64,000 bases of DNA from Reclinomonas americana ATCC 50394 (lineage: Eukaryota > Jakobida > Jakobea > Jakobida): assembly GCA_048213135.1 (NCBI GenBank), contig PS015110.1:50221-114220 (forward strand), in the 5' to 3' direction. Position numbers and translations under genes: made by a program. Under the pieces are notes generated by a model. It had not been told where the DNA came from. It worked only from the letters and a program-made list of their open reading frames with translations, and ran no database searches. Positions 48,740 to 60,700 of this stretch are shown here, one piece after another. Numbering within the stretch: position 1 is the stretch's first letter; every line of letters begins with the position of its first letter.

Positions 48740-51700
48740 AGTCACTCACTTCTCCCTTCCCCCCCTTCTCCTCCCCCTGTGCAGCCGCCTCGCCCACCAA
48801 CCTGGGCGGCACGCTGACGGTCGCCGGCAACACCACCCTCAACAGCGCGCTGTCAGTCATTGGCGGCGGTGCGGTCTCGCTGGACGGTCCGGTGACGGTG
48901 CAGAGCGGGCGTACGTTACGCTGCTCGGCGGTGGTGCCACCACACTTGGCGGCTCGCTGTCGGTAGGCGGCACCTCCACGTTCTCCTCGCTGGTGACCGC
49001 CAATGCCGGTGTGACGGTGACGACGGGTGCGCTGTCGCTGACCGGCACCACTGCTCTGTCGGTGTCGGCCGGTTCGTCCACCTTTGGCGGCACGCTGAGT
49101 GTCGCGTCGACGAGTTCGTTTGGCAACGATGTGACGATTGCCGCCGGCGGCAATTTCACTGTCACCAATGGCACGAGTACGCTGGGCGGCGCGGCCTCGA
49201 TTGCGGGTGCGGCCTCGATTGGCAGCACGCTGAGCGTCGGCGGCGCCTCCACCCTCAACGGCAATGTCAACATTACGGGCACGAGTACACTGACGGTTGG
49301 CGCTGGTGCCACGTCGCTGGGCGGCACGCTGACTGTGACGGGTGCGGCGACATTCTTGGGCGGCGTCAACTTTACTGGTGGATCGACCGTCAACGGCAAC
49401 CTCACCGTGGCCTCGCCGTTCAACTTTACGGTGGCCGGTGCCGCCTCGACGTCGTCGATTGGCGGCTCGCTGAATGTGACGGGCGTGACGACACTGAATG
49501 GAGCGCTGACGGCCAACTCGACCACGACGCTGAACGGCAACGTAAATATTGCGTCGCCGGCGACGCTGACGGTGGCCGGTGCGGTGCCGACGGTCCTCAA
49601 CGGCTCGCTGTCGGTGGTCGGCGTCACCAACCTCGGCAACAANNNNNNNNNNNNNNNNNNNNNNNNNNNNNNNNNNNNNNNNNNNNNNNNNNNNNNNNNN
49701 NNNNNNNNNNNNNNNNNNNNNNNNNNNNNNNNNNNNNNNNNNNNNNNNNNNNNNNNNNNNNNNNNNNNNNNNNNNNNNNNNNNNNNNNNNNNNNNNNNNN
49801 NNNNNNNNNNNNNNNNNNNNNNNNNNNNNNNNNNNNNNNNNNNNNNNNNNNNNNNNNNNNNNNNNNNNNNNNNNNNNNNNNNNNNNNNNNNNNNNNNNNN
49901 NNNNNNNNNNNNNNNNNNNNNNNNNNNNNNNNNNNNNNNNNNNNNNNNNNNNNNNNNNNNNNNNNNNNNNNNNNNNNNNNNNNNNNNNNNNNNNNNNNNN
50001 NNNNNNNNNNNNNNNNNNNNNNNNNNNNNNNNNNNNNNNNNNNNNNNNNNNNNNNNNNNNNNNNNNNNNNNNNNNNNNNNNNNNNNNNNNNNNNNNNNNN
50101 NNNNNNNNNNNNNNNNNNNNNNNNNNNNNNNNNNNNNNNNNNNNNNNNNNNNNNNNNNNNNNNNNNNNNNNNNNNNNNNNNNNNNNNNNNNNNNNNNNNN
50201 NNNNNNNNNNNNNNNNNNNNNNNNNNNNNNNNNNNNNNNNNNNNNNNNNNNNNNNNNNNNNNNNNNNNNNNNNNNNNNNNNNNNNNNNNNNNNNNNNNNN
50301 NNNNNNNNNNNNNNNNNNNNNNNNNNNNNNNNNNNNNNNNNNNNNNNNNNNNNNNNNNNNNNNNNNNNNNNNNNNNNNNNNNNNNNNNNNNNNNNNNNNN
50401 NNNNNNNNNNNNNNNNNNNNNNNNNNNNNNNNNNNNNNNNNNNNNNNNNNNNNNNNNNNNNNNNNNNNNNNNNNNNNNNNNNNNNNNNNNNNNNNNNNNN
50501 NNNNNNNNNNNNNNNNNNNNNNNNNNNNNNNNNNNNNNNNNNNNNNNNNNNNNNNNNNNNNNNNNNNNNNNNNNNNNNNNNNNNNNNNNNNNNNNNNNNN
50601 NNNNNNNNNNNNNNNNNNGAGAGAGAGAGAGAGAGAGAGAGAGAGACAACAAGGAGAGGGCGCAACCCGCACAGAAAATAACACTCTTTACTACCAAGTG
50701 GTCGCTCGCTTCGCTCGCTCGTTTCAATTTTCTCTTGCAACACAAATGCTCAGCGCTCTCCGTTGTTGCGCTCACACTCGCATCAACCGCTTCGCTCGCT
50801 CTTTCTTATCATTCGCTTAAAAACCAGTGCTTCGAGCTCTCTGTTTTTGTCTCTCATTTGTACAACAACCTCTCTTGATGAACAACCTCTCTTGATGTGT
50901 GCAGTCGCTCGCTTCGCTCGCTCGTTCCAAATCGCTTGCAACACCAGTGCTTTACGCTCTCAGATCCTGCCGCTTAATCCTGCGCCAATCTCACGCTCGC
51001 TTCGCTCGCTCTTTCCCAACACCCCCCTCCTCTCTCTCTATCGCTCGCTTCGCTCCTATCCCTTCCCCACCACTCACCTAAGACACTCAGCGCCCCCGTC
51101 ACCGTCGCCGACGACCCAAACGTGGCCACTCCCGTCACCCCCAACGTACTGCTCAGCGTCGTGGCCCCGGTCACCGCCACCGTTCCACCAAGCGTCACTG
51201 CGCCCGTGCCCGTGGTCAGCGTGTTCGTGCCCGGAATCGACACGTTACCGTTGAGCGTCGAGGCGCCGCCGACCGACAGCGAGCTGCTCAACGTGGTGGC
51301 ACCGGCGGCGGTCAGAGTGCCACCGAGCGTGGTCGCCCCAGTGCCCACCGTAAACGTATTGGTGCCGGTCACCGACGTGTTGCCGTTAATGGTGGTCGCG
51401 CCCGTCACATTGGTGGTGCCGGTCAGCGACGTGGTGCCGTTGACCACAGTCAGATTGTTGCCAGCGGTGATGGTCACCGAGCCGGCAATGCTAGTGCCGC
51501 CGTTGAACGTGGCGAGACCCGTAAATGTCGAGGCGCCCGTCACGGCCAGCGTGCCGCCAAGTGTTGTCGCACTGCCGACACCCGTCGTGAGGTTTCTCGT
51601 TGGCGAGAGCGTTACATCGCCGTTAAAGGTCGACGCGCCACCAAGAGAGAACGGACCCGTGATGGTGGCGCCGCCGGCACTCACCGTCAGCGCGCCACCG

Positions 51701-54700
51701 AGCGTGGTGGTGCCCGAGTCGACCACCAGGTTGCCGGCGCCAAAGAGACGCACGTTGCTGTTGAAGGTCGCCGCGCCAGTGGTGTTTAGAGTGCCGCCGA
51801 TCGAGGTGTTGCCGGCGGCGCTGAGCGTACCACCCAGCGTCGTCGCACCCGTGCCGACAGTGAACGTATTGGCGCCGGTCACCGATGTGTTGCCGTTCAA
51901 GGTGGTGGTGCCGGTGACCACAGAGTTGCCAGTCACTGTCGAGTTACCGGCCACAGACAGTGCGCCACTGACCGTGGTCAGGCCAGTGCCCGTCGTCAGC
52001 GTCGTGGCGCCCGTCAGTGTCGTGTTGCCAGAGAGCGTAGTGGCANNNNNNNNNNNNNNNNNNNNNNNNNNNNNNNNNNNNNNNNNNNNNNNNNNNNNNN
52101 NNNNNNNNNNNNNNNNNNNNNNNNNNNNNNNNNNNNNNNNNNNNNNNNNNNNNNNNNNNNNNNNNNNNNNNNNNNNNNNNNNNNNNNNNNNNNNNNNNNN
52201 NNNNNNNNNNNNNNNNNNNNNNNNNNNNNNNNNNNNNNNNNNNNNNNNNNNNNNNNNNNNNNNNNNNNNNNNNNNNNNNNNNNNNNNNNNNNNNNNNNNN
52301 NNNNNNNNNNNNNNNNNNNNNNNNNNNNNNNNNNNNNNNNNNNNNNNNNNNNNNNNNNNNNNNNNNNNNNNNNNNNNNNNNNNNNNNNNNNNNNNNNNNN
52401 NNNNNNNNNNNNNNNNNNNNNNNNNNNNNNNNNNNNNNNNNNNNNNNNNNNNNNNNNNNNNNNNNNNNNNNNNNNNNNNNNNNNNNNNNNNNNNNNNNNN
52501 NNNNNNNNNNNNNNNNNNNNNNNNNNNNNNNNNNNNNNNNNNNNNNNNNNNNNNNNNNNNNNNNNNNNNNNNNNNNNNNNNNNNNNNNNNNNNNNNNNNN
52601 NNNNNNNNNNNNNNNNNNNNNNNNNNNNNNNNNNNNNNNNNNNNNNNNNNNNNNNNNNNNNNNNNNNNNNNNNNNNNNNNNNNNNNNNNNNNNNNNNNNN
52701 NNNNNNNNNNNNNNNNNNNNNNNNNNNNNNNNNNNNNNNNNNNNNNNNNNNNNNNNNNNNNNNNNNNNNNNNNNNNNNNNNNNNNNNNNNNNNNNNNNNN
52801 NNNNNNNNNNNNNNNNNNNNNNNNNNNNNNNNNNNNNNNNNNNNNNNNNNNNNNNNNNNNNNNNNNNNNNNNNNNNNNNNNNNNNNNNNNNNNNNNNNNN
52901 NNNNNNNNNNNNNNNNNNNNNNNNNNNNNNNCCACCGACACTGAGTGTGGACGAGAGGGTGGAGGCGCCGGCCACACTCAGCGTGCCGCCGAGCGTGGTC
53001 GCACCAGTGCCCACCGTCAGCGTGTTCGTGCCCGTAATGTTCACGTTGCCGTTGGTGTTGAGGGAGCCGTTCAGCGTCGTGGTGCCTGCCGCGGTCAGGT
53101 TGCCAGTCACGGTGGCGTTGCCGCCAATCGTGGCGTTGCCGCCGTTCAGCACCAAATTGCTGGTGCCCGTAAGCGTCACGTCGTTCGAGAACGTCGACAC
53201 GCCACCCACCGACAGCGTACCGGCCAGCGTCGTCGTGCCCGTCACTGCAATGTTGCCGTTAAAGGTGGTGGTGGTTGGCGGCCCCATGCCCGCCAGAATC
53301 GTGAGACCGCCCGTAATCGTCACACCACTATTAAAGGTNNNNNNNNNNNNNNNNNNNNNNNNNNNNNNNNNNNNNNNNNNNNNNNNNNNNNNNNNNNNNN
53401 NNNNNNNNNNNNNNNNNNNNNNNNNNNNNNNNNNNNNNNNNNNNNNNNNNNNNNNNNNNNNNNNNNNNNNNNNNNNNNNNNNNNNNNNNNNNNNNNNNNN
53501 NNNNNNNNNNNNNNNNNNNNNNNNNNNNNNNNNNNNNNNNNNNNNNNNNNNNNNNNNNNNNNNNNNNNNNNNNNNNNNNNNNNNNNNNNNNNNNNNNNNN
53601 NNNNNNNNNNNNNNNNNNNNNNNNNNNNNNNNNNNNNNNNNNNNNNNNNNNNNNNNNNNNNNNNNNNNNNNNNNNNNNNNNNNNNNNNNNNNNNNNNNNN
53701 NNNNNNNNNNNNNNNNNNNNNNNNNNNNNNNNNNNNNNNNNNNNNNNNNNNNNNNNNNNNNNNNNNNNNNNNNNNNNNNNNNNNNNNNNNNNNNNNNNNN
53801 NNNNNNNNNNNNNNNNNNNNNNNNNNNNNNNNNNNNNNNNNNNNNNNNNNNNNNNNNNNNNNNNNNNNNNNNNNNNNNNNNNNNNNNNNNNNNNNNNNNN
53901 NNNNNNNNNNNNNNNNNNNNNNNNNNNNNNNNNNNNNNNNNNNNNNNNNNNNNNNNNNNNNNNNNNNNNNNNNNNNNNNNNNNNNNNNNNNNNNNNNNNN
54001 NNNNNNNNNAGCAGCACCAGTGGTGCTCAGCGTGCCAGTCAGCGCCGTGTTGCCTTGCACCAGCAGCGACGAGTTGAGTTGCGTGACGCCGCCCACCGTC
54101 AGGTTCGAGCTCGCATTCACCAGCGTGACTGAGCGGTAAAACAGGCCGTCACCCTGCGTCGTCAGTGCACCCGCCACTGTGGTGTCGCCAGCCACAGACA
54201 GCGAGCTGGAGAGCGTCGTCGCACCCGTCACCGACAGAGTATGCGCATTGATAATGGACACGTCGCCGTCTACCGACAAGGAGTCCTTCATCGAGGTGGT
54301 GCTGTGGAATGTCGAGGCGCCCGTCACATCCAGCACACCGCCGAGTGTGGTCGTGCCCGTGTTGACCGTCAAGCTGGCCGCACCAATGAGTGACACATTG
54401 TCGTGCAACAGAGTCTTGCCGGTGACCTCCAGTCCGCCCGACATGGTGGTGTCGCCGGCGACAGAGAGCGTGGAGCCGAGTGAGGTGGTTCCAGAGACCA
54501 CGGTCAAGTTGGCATTCGAGCTGACGGAAACGTCTTTCGTGAAATTGGAGAGTCCGCCCACCGACAGCGCGCCACCCAGCGAGGTGGTGCCACTGGTCAC
54601 AACGAGCGGCACTCCGGCACTGAGCGTCACCTGTCCGTTGAATGTGGAAGTGCTTTGCGCCGTCAGCGCGCCCGACAGCGTCGTCGTGCCGGTGACACCG

Positions 54701-57700
54701 AGGGTGCCGCCCACCGACAGCACACCGCCAATGTTGACAGTGCGCGTCGGGTCGACCGTCACATTGTTCGAGAACGTCGACGTGCCGCTGACGGTCAGTG
54801 CTCCATTCGCCGCCAGCGTGCCCGCGACGGAAACAGACCCGCCAAACGACGCTGCTCCCGTGCCGACGGCAAAGGTCTGTCCGTTGGCCACCGAGACGGC
54901 GCCACTGAAGAGCGAGCTGCCGGTCACACTCAGGCCGTTGGACAGGTTGCACGTACCGGTGACCAGCAGGTTCTTCACCGTGGTGGCTCCCATCAACACC
55001 GTCAGCGTGCCGGTGGTCACCGAAACGCTGCCGTCAAACTGCGCACTGCTGCCGACCGAGAGCGTCGACTGCATCTGTGCGGCACCGGCCACAACCAGAG
55101 GCCCACCCAGTGTCACTGTGCCGGTTCCGACAATAAGACCGTTGGAGCCAGCCACAGTCACGTCGGCGTTAAATGTCGACGGCGCACTGGCCGTCAGCGC
55201 ACCGCCGAGAGTTGTGACACCCACCACTGACAGTGTGGTGGACATGAGCGCCGAACCAGTCACTGTCAGTGCGGCGCCGACCGCCATGTTGCCAGTGGTG
55301 GACGCAGCACCGGTCACCGTCAGGCCCGACGACAGACTCGTGTTGCCGGCGACAGTCAGTGTGCCACCAAACGAGGAGGTGCCAGAGACCACCGAAAAGG
55401 CGTTGTTGCTCAGCACCGTGACGGCACCACCAAACGAGGTGGCGCCATTGGCCGACAGTGCACCCGCAAAAGTCGAGGTGCCAGTCACCGACAGCGTGCC
55501 CGTGACGGTGGCGTTGCCGCCAACCGCCAGCGCCGAAGTGCCGGTAATGGTCACTGGCCCGCTGGCGGTGATCGCGCCAGTGGTGGCCGCGCCAGTGAGT
55601 GTCGTCGTGCCCGTCACGGCCAGCGCGCCGCCGAGTGTGGTCGGTCCCGACATGACCGTCAACGCCTTGCCCGTGTTGATGCTGACGTCGCTGTTGAAGA
55701 GCGACACTCCAGTCACCGTCAGTGTCGACTGCAGCTGCGTGGCACCAGTGACCGTCAATGCTCCGCCCAAGGTCGACGGCGTGCCGACACCCACAGAGAA
55801 TGTGGTGCCCGCCGCCACGGTGGCCCCGCCATTAAAGGTGGCCATTCCGGTCGTCGCCAGCGTGCTACCCAGAGACGCCGCACCGGCCAGTGTCAGCGTG
55901 CCGTTGAGCGTGGTAGGCCCGGTGCCGACAGTAAAGGCCTTGGTGTCGGCCACAGAGACCGCCGACTGGAACAGCGACGCGCCGGCCACCGTCAGCGCAC
56001 CACCCATGGTCGCCGTGCCGGACACCAGCAGGGTGCCGCCGAGCGAGGTGGCGGCCGTGGCCACGGTGAATCCGGCCGCGCCAAGAATCTGCACAGCGCC
56101 AGTCAAATTGGCGCCGGCCGTGGCCGAAAACAGTCCGGCCACCGACGCCGTGCCGGCCACCGTCAGGTTGCCTCCCAGCGTGGTGGCTCCGGTACCGACT
56201 TGCAGGTTGGCCGTGTTGGCCAACACCACATTGCTGGCAAACGAGGCCACACCTGTCACACCCACCGTTGAGGCAAACGTCGCGGCGCCCGCCACCGCCA
56301 ACGACGAGCCGAGAGTTGTCGCCGAGTCGGTCACCGTCAGCGTGGCGCCCGTGGCCAGCGTCACACTACCTTGATGAAGCGTGGTAGATGCAGCGGTAAG
56401 TGCGCCACTCAGCAGCGTCGAGCCCGTCACACTCAGGGTGCCGCCGAGGCTGGTCGCCGCATCCGTGACTGTAAACTTGCGCGTCGTGCCAACGATCACG
56501 TCGCCACCCGCAAAGGTGACGGCGGCGTTCGTTGTCAGCACGCCGTTCAGCGTCGTGGTGCCGGCAACGGTGAGCGAGCCGCCAATCGCCGTCACGCCGG
56601 TGCCAACGGTGAGTGGTGTGGCGCTGTTGGCAATGGTCAAGGTGCCGGTCAGCGTTGTGTTGCCGCCGACGCTGAGCGACGAAGTGAGCGTGGTGGCGCC
56701 GGTCACCGCCAGCGTGGAGCCGAGCGATGTGGCACCGTTGACCACGGTCAGTGTGCGGCCCGTGGCCACTGTCACGTTCGTGTTCAAGGTGGCGGAGCCG
56801 CCACCCACCGACAGACCGGCAGTCAGCGTGGTGAGACCGTTCACCGTCAGCGAACCATTCATCGTCGTCGCACCGGTGCCGATGGTGACCGTCTGCGAGT
56901 CGGCCACCGAGAGGCCGGCATTCAGCGTGGCCAGTCCACCCACTGTCAGCGTTGACGTGAGCGACGTGGCACCGGTGACGCCCAGAGTGCCTCCGAGCAC
57001 CGCAGGCGCGGTGGCCACCGTAAAGGTGGAGGTATTGCCGAGGATGGAGACGGTGTTGTTGAGGGTGGTGGCACCGTTGATGACGGCAGAACCAGAGAGC
57101 GTGCTCGCGCCGCCCACCGTCAGCGAACCGCCCAGGGCGGTGGCACCGCCGCCGGCAAGTGTCAGCGTGCTGCCGGCTCCAATCGTCACACTGCCGCTGA
57201 GGGTGGAAGCACCGGTCACCGAAATGGTGCTGTTGAAGGTGGAGGCGCCCGACACGGACAGCGTGCCGCCGAGTGCGACGGCGCCCGTGCCGACTGTCAG
57301 CGTGTTGGTGCCTGAGATGGTCACCGAGTTCGAGAACACGCTGGCGGCTGTCGCCGAGAGCGCACCGTTGAGTGTGGTCACGCCGCTCACCGTCAGAGAG
57401 CCGCCGAGAGTGGTGGCGGCCGAGGTGACCGCCAAGGCCGCACCCGCCGGCAACGCGATACCACCGGCAAAGGTGGCCAGTCCGCCCACCGAGAGCGTGG
57501 AGCTCATGGTGGTGGCGCCAGTGACGGCTAGACTGCCACCCAGCGATGTGGCCGCATTCGCCACCGTCAGCGAGCTGCCCATGGCCAGCGATACGTTGCC
57601 GGCAAAAGTGGCCAGACCCGACGCACTCAGCGTGCCATTGACAACAATCGAACCTCCCATGGCCACCGTCAGCGACTTATTCGCCGCCAGTGTCACATTG

Positions 57701-60700
57701 TCGTTCAGTGTCGAGGTGCCAGTCACCACCAGCGTGGAGCTGAGGGTGGTGGCGCCTGTCACCGTCACTACGCCTCCAAACGACGAGGCGCCGTTGCCGA
57801 CAATCAATGCAGTGCCATTGGCCACCGTCACCGTGTTCTGGAAGAGCGCGGTTCCGGCAGCCGTCAGCGCGCCACTCAGCGTGGTCACACCCACCACCGA
57901 CACGGCACCATTCACCGTCGTCAGACCCGTGCCTGTGCTCAACTTGGCCGCACCCGTCAGCGTCACGTCGCTGGCAAACGTGCTGGCACCGCCCACCGAC
58001 AATGTCGACGTGAGCGCTGTGGCACCTGAGACCGACAGTGTGCCGCCGAGATTGACTGCAGTCAGGGCGCCAGTGGTCATCGTCTGGCCCATGGAGAGCG
58101 TCAGCGAGTTGTTGAAAATGCCGGCGCCGTTCACCGTCAGCGCAGAGAGCACCGTCGGACCGGTGGACACGGTCAGCGTCTTGCCGTTGCTGACATTGAC
58201 GTCGCCGGAGAAGGTGGCGGTGGATGCCACCGCCAGCGTGTCGCCAATGGTTGTCGGCACACCGGCCAGCACGCTAAACGAGGTGCCGCCAGTGACCTGC
58301 AGGCCGCCGGCCGTCGTGGCCAGTCCAGTGACCATGACGGTCGACGAGAGAGTCGTGGCGCCCGTCACACCGAGAGTGCCACCCAGCGATGTGGCGCCAC
58401 CGACCACCACCAAATTGTTGGTGCCGAGCACAGTCAACGGACCACCGCCAACATTGGCGCCAGCCGTGGCCGACAGGAATCCCGACAACGTCGTCACGCC
58501 CGTCACAGTCAGCGTGCCCGACAGTGAGGCTGCACCACCGCCTACCATCGTAAACGTGCGAGCATTAATCAGCGTCACATTGCCGTCAATGGTGGTCGCC
58601 GCCAGCAAGCTGACAGCACCGCTGAGGGTGGTGGCACCCGTCACCGCCAGCGTGCCACCGAGAATCGTGGCACCCGTGCCCACTGTCAGCGGCGTGGCGC
58701 CCGACAGAGTCACACTGGTGGCAAACGACGCGGCTCCAGTGACTTGCACCGCGCCGGCAAAGGCGGCCGTGGAAACGTTGGAGGTCAGCGACAAGTTGCC
58801 GCCCAGAGTCACCGCGCCCGTGCCCACTGTCAGCGTGGAAGCGCCGGAGAGCGTAAGGTTACCGTTGAGAGTGGTGCCGCCAGTAATAGCAATCCCACCC
58901 AGCAGTGTCGTCAGGCCTGTCACCGACAGTGTGCCGCCAAGCGTGGTTGCGCCCGTGCCGACGGTAAATGTCTGCAAGTTGGCCAGCGACACCGCACCGT
59001 TGAATGTGGTGGTGCCGGTGACCACGAGCGTGCCGCCGAGAGCAGTGGCTCCCGACACCACCGTCAGCGACTTGCCGTTGATGACACTGACGGCGCTGTC
59101 AAAGATCGATGTGGCGCCAGTCACACTCAGTAGTCCAGTCAGCGTCGTGGTGCCGCTGACCAGCAGCGTGCCACCGAGCGACGTCGCTCCGTTGCCGACA
59201 GTGAGAGTAAACGTGTTGGCCACGCTCACATTGCCGTTCAGCGTGGTGGCGCCGCCTACAGTCAGCGTCGTGGCAAGGCTCGTGGCGCCAGAGACCACCA
59301 GCGTGGAGCCGAGGGAGGTGGCGCCGCCCGCCACCGTCAACGTGTTGACGCCAGCCACCAGCAGGTTGCCGTTGAGGGTCGTCAGTCCCGTGACACCGAG
59401 TGTGCCAGCCAGAGTGGTGTTGCCGGTGACTGCCAGTGTGCCACCAAGTGTTGTGGCACCGGTGCCAACCGTGAGCTTGGTGCTCGCGCCCGACACGGAA
59501 ACATCGTTGCTGAATGTGGAGACGCCAGTGACACCCAGCGTGCCGCCGAGAGTCGTGGCGCCAGTGGTGACCACCAGCGGTTTGCCGGCCGTCACCGTCA
59601 CATCGCCAGAGAAAGTGGAGACGCCAGCGACGCCCAGTGTGCCGCCAATGGTGGTGGCACCGCCGTTGACGGAAAAGTTGCGCACGCCCGTAATGGCCAC
59701 ATCGTTGTTGAAGGTGGAGGTGCCGGCGACCACCAGCGTGCCGTTCAAGGCTGTGTTACCGGTGGTGGTCAGCGAGCCGCCGAGCGTCGTCGCTCCCGAC
59801 ACCACCGAGAGTGTGCGCGTGGCCTCCAAGGTCACATTGCCATCAAAGGTGGACGCCGCGTTGGCCGAGAGAACACCATTGAGTGTGGTGGCACCCGCCA
59901 CCGCGAGCGTGCTATTCAACGTCGTCACACCAGCCACCGTCAGTGTCGACGCGCCCGTCAGTGCCACATTGTTGGCAAACGTGGTGAGGCCGCCAACCGA
60001 GAGAGTGCTCAGCAACTGCGTCGCGCCGGTCACCGTCAGCGGTCCACCCAGTGACACCAGGCCGGTGCTGGTGGTGACGGTTCCGTTGAGTGCCGTGGCT
60101 CCCGTCACCGTCAGCGTGCCCTGCGCCGCCACATTGCCCGTCAGCGTGCTCGCTCCCGTCACTGCCAGTGTGCCGCCGAGCGAGGTGGCCCCGCCGACCA
60201 CCGTGAACGGACTCGTGCCCTGCACTGTGGTCGGGCCATTGAACTCCGCAGCCGACACGGCGTTGTTGGCAAAGATTGTGCCGGCCGAGGTGAGCGTCTG
60301 GCCCACCTGCACGGCCTGTTGGAAGTTGGCCAGGCCGCCAGTGACAGTCAGTGTCTTGGAGTTGGTGACCACAACGTCGCCGTTAAACGTCGTCGTGCCT
60401 TGCACCGACAGCGTCGACGCCAGAGCCGTCGCGCCGGTCACATTCAGCGTGCCGCCAAGAGTAGAAACTCCCGTGCCGACATTGAAGGCGTTGGCGCCGG
60501 TCACCGACAGTGTGCCGTTGACAGTGGTGGCCGCCGACACGGCCAGAGTGCCGCCGAGCACCGTGGCACCAGTGCCGACGGTGAATGTATTGGTTCCGGT
60601 GATGGAGACATTGTTGTTGAAGGTGGTGGCACCGTTGGCCGTCAGCGGACCCGTCAGAGTCGAAGCGCCCGTCACATTCAGAGCACCGCCCAGCGACGTG

